Below, in pieces: positions 37,046 through 47,032 of a stretch of 64,000 bases of DNA. The DNA is taken from contig JBDWDN010000003.1 of assembly GCA_039977295.1 (NCBI GenBank), positions 186,001 to 250,000 on the forward strand, written 5' to 3'. Both the position numbers and the translations under genes were made by a program. A model generated the notes under the pieces. The model was given only the letters and a program-made list of their open reading frames with translations. It made no database searches and was not told where the DNA came from. Position 1 is the first letter of the stretch. Each line of letters opens with the position of its first letter. This stretch comes from Hellea sp039977295. GTDB lineage: Bacteria > Pseudomonadota > Alphaproteobacteria > Caulobacterales > Maricaulaceae.

Positions 37046-39481
37046 CTAACTATCAACATCCGCATCTAGCGCGTTCTCGATTATAAAGTTCCGTCTTGGC
37101 TCCACCACATCGCCCATGAGTTTTGTGAAGAGCTCATCGGCGGAATCTGCGCCTTCTATCTTCACCTGTAAAAGCGAGCGGGCATTTGAATCGAGCGTTG
37201 TTTCCCATAGTTGTCCTGGGTTCATTTCGCCTAGTCCTTTATAGCGCTGAATCTTGAAGCCTTTTTTGCCGCCTTCCATAATCACGTCGAGCAATTGCGC
37301 AGGGCCGCCCACGATAATGGCGTCATCATCGCCGCGGCGGAAACTGGCTTGACCTGAATAGGTTTCAGCCAGGGCTGGCGCGAGTTTATGTAACCGGCGG
37401 GCGTCTGAACTGTCACGGAAACCGGGGCGCATTGTAATGCGGTCTGTTACGCCGCGCACATCACGCTCAAGCACAAGCGCGCCGTCATCATCATAACGGC
37501 CTTCCCAGCCATCTTCGCCTTCATCAGCAATCATGTCGAGGCGTTCAATCGCGCGCTTAATCGTGTCGGCGCTTTCTTCAATATCCAGCGCGCCAGCAAT
37601 GGCAAGCTGCGCAATGGCGCTATCAGGGGCGCGGTGCTTCATGCGGTTGATCAGGCCTTGAACCTGAAGCGCCTCTTTGGCGATCCGTTTCAGGTCTTCG
37701 CCCATAACTTTTGCGCCGCCGTCAAGCGTGAGTGACGCGTCCTTGGAACCAGCATCAATAAGATAATCATCAAGCTCTTCTTGGTCTTTAATATATTGCG
37801 TGCTTTTACCGCGCTCGACCTTATAGAGCGGCGGCTGGGCGATATAGAGATAGCCGCGCTCAATTAGCTCTGGCATTTGGCGATAGAAAAATGTCAGCAG
37901 CAATGTGCGAATATGCGCGCCGTCAACATCGGCGTCGGTCATAATAACAATCTTATGATAACGCGCTTTATCCGCGTCAAAATCTTCACGGCCAATGCCC
38001 GTACCCAGCGCCGTAATCATCGTGCCAATTTCTTGGCTGCCAAGCATACGGTCAAAGCGGGCCCGCTCGACGTTAAGGATTTTACCTTTTAACGGCAAGA
38101 TGGCTTGGTTCTGACGATCACGGGCCTGCTTTGCAGAGCCCCCCGCGGAGTCCCCTTCCACAATAAAGATTTCTGACAGCGAAGGATCGCGTTCTTGGCA
38201 ATCCGCCAATTTGCCCGGAAGCGAGGCAATATCGAGCGCCGATTTACGGCGCGTTAAATCACGCGCCTTTCGCGCCGCTTCACGCGCGGCGGCGGCTTCG
38301 GCGATTTTTGTCATCAGCATTTTGGCTTCAGTGGGGTGCTCTTCAAACCATTCACCAAGCGCTTCATTCATCGCCGATTCCACAACGGGGCGAACCTCAG
38401 AGGAAACAAGTTTATCTTTTGTTTGCGAGCTAAATTTCGGGTCAGGCACTTTGACAGACAAAACGCAGGTCAGACCTTCGCGCGCATCATCGCCCGAAAT
38501 CGTGACTTTTTCTTTTTTTGCTGTGCCCATGCTTGCCGCATATTTATTCACGGTTCGCGTCAGCGCGCCGCGGAAGCCCGCCAAGTGCGTACCGCCATCA
38601 CGCTGCGGAATATTATTGGTAAAGCAGCGAACATTTTCGTGATAACCATCATTCCACCACAGCGCCGCTTCAACGGTAATGCCGTCCACTTCGCGCATGA
38701 CAGAAATCGGCTCTTCAAGAAGACCTTCTTTATTAACATCCAGATGTTTGACGAAAGCAGTGATACCGCCTTCATAATAAAGCTCTGTTACGATATCATC
38801 TTCAGGGCGCTCATCCGTTAAAATGATCATGACACCTGAATTGAGGAAGGCCAATTCTCGCAGACGACGCTCTAAGGTATCGCGGTCAAATTCAACCATG
38901 GTGAAGGTTTCTTCACTTGGCAGGAAGTTCACGCGCGTCCCTGTTAATGTCCGAGTCGTGCCGTCGCGGCGATTATCAATCGGGGCGTCCTTCATAACTT
39001 TCAAAGGCGCCACAGTCTCGCCGTGGCTAAATTCCATATAATGTTCTTTACCATCACGCCAGATCGTCAGCTTTAGAGAAACAGACAAGGCATTCACAAC
39101 AGAGACGCCAACGCCGTGAAGCCCGCCAGAAACTTTATAGGAATTTTGGTCAAATTTTCCGCCCGCATGGAGCTGGGTCATGATGACTTCGGCGGCAGAG
39201 ACACCTTCTTCTTGATGGATAGCAACAGGTATGCCGCGACCATTATCACTGACGGACACTGACCCGTCAGCATGGAGAATAACTTCTACGCGGTCAGCAT
39301 GTCCTGCAAGAGATTCGTCGATGGAATTATCGACAACCTCATAGACCATATGGTGCAAACCAGAGCCGTCATCCGTATCACCAATATACATGCCGGGGCG
39401 TTTTCGAACTGCATCAAGCCCTTTAAGAACCTTAATACTATCGGCGCCATATTCGGCTTGTTTTTCAGCAGGATCGGCCAT
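37046..39481 (-). CDS. gyrB: DNA gyrase subunit B
   Basis: 811 residues from the ATG at 39481 (upstream open frame looks non-coding). The ATPase subunit of type II topoisomerase, which with GyrA introduces negative supercoils. Visible: GHKL ATPase (EVVDNSIDES, DNGRGIPV, GGLHGVGVSVVNALS), TOPRIM (EGDSAGGSAKQARDRQ..., DADVDGAHIRTLLLTFFYR) and the GyrB C-terminal box (YKGLGEMNP, EPRRNFIIENAL). These distinguish it from ParE. Same strand as the YdbH-type gene, 108 bp downstream of it. Confidence 0.97.
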   Translation of the reverse strand: MADPAEKQAEYGADSIKVLKGLDAVRKRPGMYIGDTDDGSGLHHMVYEVVDNSIDESLAGHADRVEVILHADGSVSVSDNGRGIPVAIHQEEGVSAAEVIMTQLHAGGKFDQNSYKVSGGLHGVGVSVVNALSVSLKLTIWRDGKEHYMEFSHGETVAPLKVMKDAPIDNRRDGTTRTLTGTRVNFLPSEETFTMVEFDRDTLERRLRELAFLNSGVMIILTDERPEDDIVTELYYEGGITAFVKHLDVNKEGLLEEPISVMREVDGITVEAALWWNDGYHENVRCFTNNIPQRDGGTHLAGFRGALTRTVNKYAASMGTAKKEKVTISGDDAREGLTCVLSVKVPDPKFSSQTKDKLVSSEVRPVVESAMNEALGEWFEEHPTEAKMLMTKIAEAAAAREAARKARDLTRRKSALDIASLPGKLADCQERDPSLSEIFIVEGDSAGGSAKQARDRQNQAILPLKGKILNVERARFDRMLGSQEIGTMITALGTGIGREDFDADKARYHKIVIMTDADVDGAHIRTLLLTFFYRQMPELIERGYLYIAQPPLYKVERGKSTQYIKDQEELDDYLIDAGSKDASLTLDGGAKVMGEDLKRIAKEALQVQGLINRMKHRAPDSAIAQLAIAGALDIEESADTIKRAIERLDMIADEGEDGWEGRYDDDGALVLERDVRGVTDRITMRPGFRDSSDARRLHKLAPALAETYSGQASFRRGDDDAIIVGGPAQLLDVIMEGGKKGFKIQRYKGLGEMNPGQLWETTLDSNARSLLQVKIEGADSADELFTKLMGDVVEPRRNFIIENALDADVDS

Positions 39482-39589
39482 GCAATACTCTTTTTCGCAT
39501 GAGGGCTCGCTTGGGGCACGAATCACCTCGTCTAAGTGCCAAAAATATAGAGGAGGCAAGCGCAAAATGCACGCCTTATCACCATATAT

Positions 39590-42500
39590 CTATTGTTCCA
39601 GATCTGGGATTTCTTCTTCTTTTGTGAGGCCGCGCCGCAGAAGTTCGGACTTGATTTGCGCATTGGTATTAAAGCTGCGCAAGATGTTTAAAAGTTCTCC
39701 CTCTAGCGCAATATCAAAGCGGAAAGGTTGCCCGCCCAAGACGTCTTGATTTTTACCATCAAATTTTAAAAACACGCCCATAGCGCCGTCTAGGGGGCCG
39801 TCGATTTTTACGCGAAGTTCTTCATAGCGAAAATCTTTAAGAGCCTCAAAAGCAGCATCGCGGTAATTGCCTTGCCGCATAGCTTTCACGGCTTTCTCAT
39901 CCGTGCCGTCAAATTCTGAAATCGCATTTAATTGCTTGGATTTATATTGAATGCGGCCGCCTTCTTTGACAAATAATTCACCGTTTTCGACCTTCACATC
40001 TATGCCTGACAAAACAATTGGCAAGGTGCCTTCCATGTTCCCTGTCGCCGTTAATGCGCCGTCGCCAACATCTTTTAGAAATTCGCCAATAGAGACATTC
40101 TCAATGCGCATCACCACGCGGTTCACGGCATTGGAATAGAGCCAGTCAAAGGGATCAAGAGAGAAAAACCCATCCCCCAAAGGCCAGCGCGCAGAATAAA
40201 CTTTTACGCCGTCGGGAATAAGCTCAAATTCTATCACGCCGTTTTCCAGCGGGAAACCAGGGTCAAATTTTGCGACCGTTAATTTTTGCCGGCCCTCACT
40301 TTGCAACGGAAACATATTAGAGAAAGTCAGTTCCGTATTCACATTCGTCAAAGGCCCAGGCAGCGTACCGAAATTCATATCAATAATCTTGGCTGTCCCT
40401 GAGCTTTGCAAAGGCTGACCCGCAGCGAAACCGAGCTTGATATTGGCCTCAACTAAGCCTTCGACCTCAGCAAGCTTACCCTTCAGGGCAGATACGAGGT
40501 ATTGCGGCTGCAAACCTTTTGGCGTGAAGCGCAATTCGGGGATATCTACATTCGCCGTGCCGGCCCCGTCTTTAAAGCGGTAGGTAATATTTATGGGCGT
40601 ATCTTCCGTCAGCGGCAATGTCGTCCTCGCCGTGCCTTCAAAAGCCCCGTCTCCATAATTGACTGCGCCCGTCATGGGCAAGCGCGGAATAGCGTCACCA
40701 ATAAATTTCACGCGGCCTTCATTGGACGTTCCTGGGCTGTAATTTAATGTGTAGGCGTCTGGCGTGCCGGCCGCCTCGACCTTAATTTTTGTCGCCGTCA
40801 CGAGCTGTGTTTTTACATTGGCGGTAGGGGCCGCCATAAAAAACTGCATAGGCACCTCCGCGCTGGTCCGCTCGATCTGAATACGGGATTGGGGCGCCGT
40901 AATGACCGTGCCAGGACCTGGCATATCCTCGGACGTTATTTTCAATGTGCGACCCAAAACATCCCAGCTTTGACGCTCACCCTTAAGCTCACCTGAAACG
41001 GTCATGCCTTCAAATACCATTCCCAAGTGACGCGTATTCGTAGAATCGATGGCTATCAGGCTGACATTGGCGAGCTCGGCGTCCATAGACGACACATTCC
41101 CCCTGCGGCGATAAATGGGTTTTTCCGAAAGCAGCGCCGCTGAGATATCCTCACCGCGCCACTCCGTAGGCGTCTCAAAGCGGCTCATCGTAATGGGCGC
41201 GTCATTTCCGGGTTTAAATTTTACGGACATAACGTTGCCGCGCAAATCCATTGTCATCCGGCCCGCGGTTTTAAGCCCCACAGCATAACCGCCTGGGACG
41301 GATCCGTCATAGTCCACGCCGCCCGCCAGCACCATATTACGGGCGGCGTTCCCGTTATTACCAGGAGCGCTATAAAGTGTTTGGGCCTCGAAAGGCGCAA
41401 GCCGCGCCGCTTGGCCGTCCGGGCCTTTTGAGCGCCAGGTTTCAGTCGTGCTGATATTAGCGGAGAATTTTTCAACGCCGTCGAGCGTAAATCCATTTGT
41501 GGACCTCGCAACCATTTCGGCTTCTTGAAACTTTAATCCTGCGGGCTGGGTTAAACCCGCGTGAAACGCCAAGCGCAATTTCTGCTCTGCGCGGGTAAAT
41601 CTATAAACCGGCGCCCAATCAGTCTGACGCAGATTTAACGTTGTTCGTGCAGATGTTATCTTGGCAGGGCTCAGAAGGCTAACCTCCAAACCTGCCTCAT
41701 TGAGTGCTATGCGGCCCTTTGCGGTCATGTCCGAGGCCTCTAAAAGCCGCGTAATATTGCGGGTTAAATCTGCACTGAAATTCTGCGCGAGGGGAGCCTT
41801 AAGCAGCGTATCTGATAGGCTAAGCGTTTTAGCGAGGCTGTTGCGGCGTGCTGGGTCTGGCAGGATAGCCCTGGTGACATCCGCCGACCACGTCCCGTCC
41901 AAAGCGAGGGGTTGAGCCCGCGCGCTATTTTGCTCTATGCGTCCGTCCCATGTTACATCGCCCGCACCGATTGTGGCTTGGGCGGTGACAAGGCGCTCGA
42001 AACCGAAATCCATCTGGCCGTCAAGCCGCTTCACATCCTCTGTAACATGTGGCGTAAAGGCCCCTGCTATTTTCAAATGTGTAGCATCAATAGCAGGGTG
42101 CTCAAGCGCGGCTAAATTTACGTCGACATCAATGTGAGGGTCCGCGCCATCAAGTTTTACTTCGAGCTTACCGCCGCCTTCCACGCGCCAATCACGATAA
42201 GAAAATGTCGTCGGCGCAATATCTATCTCGGCTATGAATTTATCTGGCGCAAAAATACTGGCATTAAGCTGAGCCTCCGCATTTCCATAAGGGCTACCAA
42301 TCGTGAAAAGACCCTCCGTAATAATAATGCCTTGAGGCGGCAAAGCCGTATTTCCCGCGCCGTCTTCACTGGTCGGTGGCAACCATCCATCAATGATCTT
42401 TCCGTTTTCGTCCAGAGTGAGGCGCGCCTCAGGTTTGATCAGCTGTAATTTTTCAACCCGCCCCTTTAGCGCCTCGCGCCACGCATAATCTGCGATCACT

Positions 42501-42784
42501 TCATCGGCGGAGAAAAACTCTGAGTTGCCATCGGAAAACCGAATTGTTTTCAATACGGCGCGCGTTTTACTAACCGATTGAATGGAGAGCTCAGCCTGAA
42601 TGCCCTGTTCTAGCAGTAAGTCTTCAGCCGCCTTTTCAAGAAGACTATAGCGGTTTACCCAAGCCAAAGAGGTCATTATGGCGGCAATGATCAAAACGGC
42701 TAAAAACACCCAAAGCAATATCCGCCACAGGTTCCGCTTTTTACGCGGCGCCTTCCGTTTTGCATCTGTGGCTGTCACTGACAT
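39590..42784 (-). CDS. YdbH/AsmA-like intermembrane lipid-transport protein
   Basis: 1,064 residues: a cytoplasmic Lys/Arg-rich N-terminus, one transmembrane helix (about 20-45), and a long periplasmic beta-rich region typical of AsmA-like bridge proteins. The C-terminal segment (GELFVKEGGRIQYKSKQL, EGELLNILRSFN) is characteristic of the YdbH subfamily, which in E. coli works with TamB and YhdP to carry phospholipids to the outer membrane. Family identity from the pattern, not an alignment. It precedes gyrB on the same strand. Confidence 0.85.
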   Translation of the reverse strand: MSVTATDAKRKAPRKKRNLWRILLWVFLAVLIIAAIMTSLAWVNRYSLLEKAAEDLLLEQGIQAELSIQSVSKTRAVLKTIRFSDGNSEFFSADEVIADYAWREALKGRVEKLQLIKPEARLTLDENGKIIDGWLPPTSEDGAGNTALPPQGIIITEGLFTIGSPYGNAEAQLNASIFAPDKFIAEIDIAPTTFSYRDWRVEGGGKLEVKLDGADPHIDVDVNLAALEHPAIDATHLKIAGAFTPHVTEDVKRLDGQMDFGFERLVTAQATIGAGDVTWDGRIEQNSARAQPLALDGTWSADVTRAILPDPARRNSLAKTLSLSDTLLKAPLAQNFSADLTRNITRLLEASDMTAKGRIALNEAGLEVSLLSPAKITSARTTLNLRQTDWAPVYRFTRAEQKLRLAFHAGLTQPAGLKFQEAEMVARSTNGFTLDGVEKFSANISTTETWRSKGPDGQAARLAPFEAQTLYSAPGNNGNAARNMVLAGGVDYDGSVPGGYAVGLKTAGRMTMDLRGNVMSVKFKPGNDAPITMSRFETPTEWRGEDISAALLSEKPIYRRRGNVSSMDAELANVSLIAIDSTNTRHLGMVFEGMTVSGELKGERQSWDVLGRTLKITSEDMPGPGTVITAPQSRIQIERTSAEVPMQFFMAAPTANVKTQLVTATKIKVEAAGTPDAYTLNYSPGTSNEGRVKFIGDAIPRLPMTGAVNYGDGAFEGTARTTLPLTEDTPINITYRFKDGAGTANVDIPELRFTPKGLQPQYLVSALKGKLAEVEGLVEANIKLGFAAGQPLQSSGTAKIIDMNFGTLPGPLTNVNTELTFSNMFPLQSEGRQKLTVAKFDPGFPLENGVIEFELIPDGVKVYSARWPLGDGFFSLDPFDWLYSNAVNRVVMRIENVSIGEFLKDVGDGALTATGNMEGTLPIVLSGIDVKVENGELFVKEGGRIQYKSKQLNAISEFDGTDEKAVKAMRQGNYRDAAFEALKDFRYEELRVKIDGPLDGAMGVFLKFDGKNQDVLGGQPFRFDIALEGELLNILRSFNTNAQIKSELLRRGLTKEEEIPDLEQ

Positions 42785-42961
42785 TGTAATTTGCGCTCAT
42801 CCTCAAGGCTATTTAGACCATCAATAGAGGTAGCAGGGTGAATGCACCATAAATTTTGTTAAGTTTACGAAACAGTTTCTAGGTGTTAACCCCTCATTAG
42901 GGATAAATTGGGCAATATATGGGCTAAGCGCCAAAACGGCGTAACTTTCATTGAGATGACT

Positions 42962-44374
42962 ATGAATGACGAGACTTCTTCCGAGCTAGGCAAAAGCGTC
43001 ACGGGCACAAAAGACATTGTAACAGATGCTTTAGCCGTGCGGCTGAAAGCCTTTTTCTCTATGGATAATACGCGCATTTACCGCGAAAAGCGTTTTGCTT
43101 TTCTGGCCGCAGGCGCAGCGGCGGTTCTTATCGCTGCAATCGCGCTCCCAGAAAAAACAATAGAGCCCGTGATTGAAATTGCTAAAATAGAAGAGCCTCA
43201 AATCGACATTTCGCGCTATGATATGGCGCTTGAAGAAAGCGCTGCGCCAACCCAGATCAAAACCTTGAAAGTTCGGTCCGGCGATAGTCTTGGCCCGCTT
43301 TTGCAAAATAATGGTTTGGATGGCCGGCAAGCTTATAAAGTCACTCAAGCTTTCGCGACGGTTTATAAACCGCGCAATGTCCGCGTTGGCCAAGAGTTTA
43401 AGTTACATTTTACCGGCGAGACATTGGAGCATCTAACCTTCAAGCCATCTGTCGAAAAAACAATCTTTGTCGACCTTAAAGGCGAAGATTATACGGCGCG
43501 CGCTATTGCGGCAGAATTTAAATATGAAACGGTTGGTGTTTCAGCCGAAATATCCAATTCCCTCTATTTAGACGCAACGCGCCTAGGCGCGCCTGACCGC
43601 GTTGTTCAGCAATTTGCTAATATCTATGAATATTCCGTCGATTTTCAGCGCGATATTCAGCCAGGTGATAATTTTGAAATGTTCTTCGAGGTCGCCCGCG
43701 ACCGTAAAGGAAAGATCATTAAATCAGGTGATTTACTTTACACCTCTTTCAGTCCGCGCGGAAAAACGTCGGAGTTTTGGCTCTATACAGATAAAAAAGG
43801 GCGTGAGAATTTTTACGACGCCAAGGGCAAGACCGCGAAACGTAAACTTCGCGCCACGCCGATTAATGGCGCGCGCCTCTCCTCTAGCTATGGCCGCCGC
43901 AAACATCCGATTTTGGGCTATCGTAAAATGCACGCAGGCGTCGACTTTGCCGCCCCGCGCGGAACGCCGATCCTCGCTGCGGGTTCTGGCACCGTTGAAC
44001 GCGCCAATCGTTACGGCAGTTACGGGAACTATATTCGCATCCGCCATACAGATGGCTATAAGACGGCCTATGCGCATCTAAAATCTTTTGCGCGCGGCGT
44101 ACGGTCAGGTAAATATGTCACTCAAGACCAAGTTATTGGTTATGTCGGAACAACGGGACGCTCAACAGGGCCCCATTTACATTATGAAGTGCATCATAAC
44201 GGCAAGAAAATTAACCCACGTCGCCTCTCACAGCTTTCAGGCAAGCCGCTTAATAAATCAGAAATGCCAAATTTCGCAAAACGCCGCGCTGAAATCGAAG
44301 CGCTCCGCGAGAGGTCTGAAACCATTACGGCGCGTCCCGCAACTGTGGTGATGACAGCAACTGCACCTAAATAA
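42962..44374 (+). CDS. M23 peptidoglycan endopeptidase with LysM domain
   Basis: About 470 residues. I start at the ATG at 42962, which has GAG six bases upstream; in-frame alternatives lie at 42956 and 42908. One transmembrane anchor (about residues 50-66) precedes a periplasmic part: a LysM-like domain (KVRSGDSLGPLL...VRVGQEFKL), then the Zn-dependent M23 domain with HAGVDFAAPRGTP (His and Asp ligands) and GPHLHYEV (catalytic/ligand His pair). It should cleave cross-links during cell-wall growth, like MepM. Divergent from the YdbH-type gene. Confidence 0.93.
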   Translation: MNDETSSELGKSVTGTKDIVTDALAVRLKAFFSMDNTRIYREKRFAFLAAGAAAVLIAAIALPEKTIEPVIEIAKIEEPQIDISRYDMALEESAAPTQIKTLKVRSGDSLGPLLQNNGLDGRQAYKVTQAFATVYKPRNVRVGQEFKLHFTGETLEHLTFKPSVEKTIFVDLKGEDYTARAIAAEFKYETVGVSAEISNSLYLDATRLGAPDRVVQQFANIYEYSVDFQRDIQPGDNFEMFFEVARDRKGKIIKSGDLLYTSFSPRGKTSEFWLYTDKKGRENFYDAKGKTAKRKLRATPINGARLSSSYGRRKHPILGYRKMHAGVDFAAPRGTPILAAGSGTVERANRYGSYGNYIRIRHTDGYKTAYAHLKSFARGVRSGKYVTQDQVIGYVGTTGRSTGPHLHYEVHHNGKKINPRRLSQLSGKPLNKSEMPNFAKRRAEIEALRERSETITARPATVVMTATAPK

Positions 44375-44440
44375 TCCAAAACTTGCAATTCGCGGCTTTT
44401 TCTGAATAATACACGAAAAATAATCAGCGGAGCTACGCGC

Positions 44441-45244
44441 ATGAAAGACCTCATCAATTTCTTTTTTTCATTTGATAAGTTAATGAAAGAAAAATTAGTA
44501 ATCGCCTTTTTCTGGCTTGCGTTAATTGTTGCAGGATTAAATTATTTCAGCGAAGCCTTAAGCGCTATACGTCTAGGCCCGCTCGCCGCTATTGTTGAAT
44601 TTGTAATTTTCTTTGGCAGTATATTATTAACTTTGGTTACATTGCGTCTAATTTGCGAGCTCGCCGTAGCCTTGTTCAGAATTAATGACAATTTATCACC
44701 TGATGGCGGCAAGTCCGAAAGCGCCAATATTGATCCCATAAATGAAGCCCGTAAAGCCGCTGAAGCTGCCGCTATTCGCGCCCGCGAACTCAGTAAGACA
44801 GCGGGCGAAAAAGCCAGCGCTGCAACAAAGACGGCCGTTGACAAAACTAAGCATGCTGCGGAGAGCGTCAAAGACTCGGCTGAAGATCTTACGGAAGCTG
44901 CGGTTGAAAAAACGAAAGCCGCGAGCTCGAGCGTTACCAAGTCGGTAAAAGCCGAGGCTCCTAAAAAACGCGGCCGCCCAGCAGGTTCAACGAAAAAAGC
45001 CGCAACCGCTAAAGCTACGCCAAAAGCTAAAATGAAAACAACAGAGGCGCCCAAAAAGCGCGGACGTCCCGCTGGATCAAAAAATAAAACGGCTAAGGCC
45101 AAAACAACGGCTACGAAACCCAAGACGTCGACCACTGGGAAAAAACGCGGACCTAAGCCTGGCAGCAAAGCCCCTCGAGACGCTCAAGGACGCCTGCTCA
45201 AAAAAGACGGAACATTGCGCGGCAAGCCTGGCCCGAAGACATAA
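44441..45244 (+). CDS. DUF4282-like membrane protein with AT-hook tail
   Basis: 267 residues. Residues 1-80 look like a DUF4282-type membrane domain with two helices (about 18-36 and 49-72). Residues 100-170 form a long Ala/Lys/Glu amphipathic helix resembling histone-H1/LEA sequences. Residues 172-243 hold two perfect AT-hook-like motifs KKRGRPAGS (about 174 and 204) and a third variant KKRGPKPGS (about 234), then a short basic tail. AT-hooks bind the minor groove of A/T-rich DNA, so the protein could tether DNA to the inner membrane. Function is inferred; the fusion is what the sequence shows. Confidence 0.8.
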   Translation: MKDLINFFFSFDKLMKEKLVIAFFWLALIVAGLNYFSEALSAIRLGPLAAIVEFVIFFGSILLTLVTLRLICELAVALFRINDNLSPDGGKSESANIDPINEARKAAEAAAIRARELSKTAGEKASAATKTAVDKTKHAAESVKDSAEDLTEAAVEKTKAASSSVTKSVKAEAPKKRGRPAGSTKKAATAKATPKAKMKTTEAPKKRGRPAGSKNKTAKAKTTATKPKTSTTGKKRGPKPGSKAPRDAQGRLLKKDGTLRGKPGPKT

Positions 45245-45275
45245 TCGTCAAATTAAATAATTATTACGCATAGAA

Positions 45276-45300
45276 AAGGGCCCGAAAGGGCCCTTACTTT
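45276..45300. terminator. Bidirectional terminator between AT-hook and DUF4167 genes
   Basis: AAGGGCCC, a GAAA tetraloop, GGGCCCTT: an 8-bp perfect stem. On the plus strand it is followed by ACTTTTT, on the minus strand by TTCT, so it can serve both convergent genes. Confidence 0.85.
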
Positions 45301-45336
45301 TTATCCAAATTTTCTTAAGCGTGAAGCCTAGAGCCG

Positions 45337-45963
45337 TTATTCAGCTGCATCGACCGCTTCTTCTTTACGCGCTGGAGCCTTGCGGCGGCGCTTTGGTTTT
45401 TCTTCAGCGCCCTCGTCACCTTCCGCTTTAACTTCGACCTTTTTAGCTCTTGGCTTAGCCTTAAGTTTTACGTTTGGCGCTTCTGCTTTTGGCGTTACAA
45501 CTTCAAGCGCGTCATTCTCAGGCTTATTTTCAGCTGCCTTAGCCTCATCGCCCTGGGCCTCAGCGGCCTTATTTTCCGGCTTTTTATCTTCGCGAGATCT
45601 ACGATTGCGGTTATTATTATGACGGCGGCTATTATTACGCTCTTCACCGTCCTCTTTATTGTCATCTGAGTCGCCGCGCGCAGCACGTTGCGCGTCGCGT
45701 TCGGCTTGGGCCGCTGCCCGGGCCGCTTCCATTTCATTCATCAAACGCAGGTAATGCTCTGCATGCTGGCGTAGATTTTCAGCATTTACGCGATTACCGG
45801 AACTTTGCGCGTCACGCGCCAGAGCAACGTATTTCTCATAAACAGTGCTAACATTGCCGCGAACCTTCACCCCTGGACCATTACTGTCCATTGATTTGTT
45901 TGGATTCGTATTATTGTTATTATTACGATTATTATTGCGATTACGACCGCGTTGGCGCTTCAT
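45337..45963 (-). CDS. DUF4167 protein
   Basis: 208 residues from the ATG at 45963 (AAGGAC upstream). The Asn/Arg-rich N-terminus (KRQRGRNRNNN...), the VRGNVSTVYEKYVALARDAQSSGNRV and NAENLRQHAEHYLRLMNE segments define the DUF4167 family, almost confined to Alphaproteobacteria. The C-terminal half is a disordered charged region ending in a Lys/Arg/Ala tail. Family proteins are often encoded after prmC, as here. The molecular role is not known; basic and Asn-rich character fits binding to RNA or ribosomes. Confidence 0.92.
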   Translation of the reverse strand: MKRQRGRNRNNNRNNNNNTNPNKSMDSNGPGVKVRGNVSTVYEKYVALARDAQSSGNRVNAENLRQHAEHYLRLMNEMEAARAAAQAERDAQRAARGDSDDNKEDGEERNNSRRHNNNRNRRSREDKKPENKAAEAQGDEAKAAENKPENDALEVVTPKAEAPNVKLKAKPRAKKVEVKAEGDEGAEEKPKRRRKAPARKEEAVDAAE

Positions 45964-46097
45964 GGTAACGTCCTTAAATTCCCTAAGCAATCGCATCCGT
46001 GCGAGCGCTTCTCATTTGTGGGCTATGGTGAGGGGGGCCGTGGCCTCCACGTCTCACCGCTACTCAATAGCAAACCCAAAGCTAAAGGCAAAGCTTT

Positions 46098-46991
46098 TTA
46101 TGATGTATAAGCCGCTTTAATCATGCGGTCATGGCCCGACAGGTCTTTTACGATAGATATCGACGTAAAATGATGGTTTTCGAGCAATTGGCTGACAGAT
46201 CGCCCTTGGTCATAGCCGATTTCAAATAGCAATGTTCCGCCGGGTATCAGGTAATTTGACGCTTCTGATATAATCGCGTGGTAAGCGATAAGCCCGTCTT
46301 CTCCGGCGCGTAGAGCCAGATCAGGATCAAATTCAGACACTTCAATGGACAGCTCACCCATCGCCGTATCCGTAATATAAGGAGGGTTGGAGAGAATTAT
46401 ATCAAAACGCCCCTCGGCCGGGCCAAACCAACTACCTTCTAATAAAGACAAGCGCTCATTCACCTTGTGAGTTTTTGCGTTTTCCCGCGCGACAGATAAA
46501 GCGGCGGCAGACATATCCACCGCAATACCTTGCACCTGCTGGGCCTCGGCCAGAATTGAAATAATGATTGCGCCTGACCCTGTGCCGAGATCTAAAATTC
46601 GTGCATCAGGCTTGTCTTTTAAAATCTCTAAAGCCGCATCGACAAGCATTTCTGTTTCGGGGCGAGGCGAAAGCACATCTTTATTGACTTCAAACTCACG
46701 CCCATAAAATTCACGATAACCGAGGATGTGGTCAATCGGCTCCCCCGCCAAACGGCGCTTCGCATATTGCGCAATAAGGTATTGCGTTTCAGTTTGCAGA
46801 ATTTCATCTGCTCGCATAATTATATCCGTATGAGACAACCCCGTTGCCGCCATGATCAGAAGCCGCGCATCCAAATCTGCTGTCTCCAATCCCGCTTTAC
46901 GAAATTGAGCTGTTAAATCTCGCTTCTGCGCGATAACGCTTTGCCCAGAATAAGGACCTGAATTCATGCGTTGTTCGGGCGGGATAGTCAT
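46098..46991 (-). CDS. prmC: Peptide chain release factor methyltransferase PrmC
   Basis: 297 residues; transfers methyl from S-adenosylmethionine to the Gln of the GGQ motif of release factors, raising termination efficiency. The SAM site DLGTGSGAI is at about residue 130, and the catalytic NPPY is at about residue 204. The start ATG has AAAGGAG upstream. It lies 134 bp before DUF4167 and 41 bp after a thioredoxin-like gene on the same strand. The release factor gene prfA, its common neighbour, is not here. Confidence 0.95.
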   Translation of the reverse strand: MTIPPEQRMNSGPYSGQSVIAQKRDLTAQFRKAGLETADLDARLLIMAATGLSHTDIIMRADEILQTETQYLIAQYAKRRLAGEPIDHILGYREFYGREFEVNKDVLSPRPETEMLVDAALEILKDKPDARILDLGTGSGAIIISILAEAQQVQGIAVDMSAAALSVARENAKTHKVNERLSLLEGSWFGPAEGRFDIILSNPPYITDTAMGELSIEVSEFDPDLALRAGEDGLIAYHAIISEASNYLIPGGTLLFEIGYDQGRSVSQLLENHHFTSISIVKDLSGHDRMIKAAYTS

Positions 46992-47032
46992 CCTGCTCCT
47001 TTAGAAGTCTACGCCGTTAAATGCAATTCACG

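Noticed and set aside
38211..38821. Plus-strand frames over gyrB
   Set aside because: Antisense shadows of a well-conserved gene, no independent support.
44542..45168. 208-codon minus-strand frame opposite the AT-hook gene
   Set aside because: Shadow of a Lys/Ala-rich gene; the Pro/Gly/Leu-rich translation has no signal or start support and the plus strand has a clear product.
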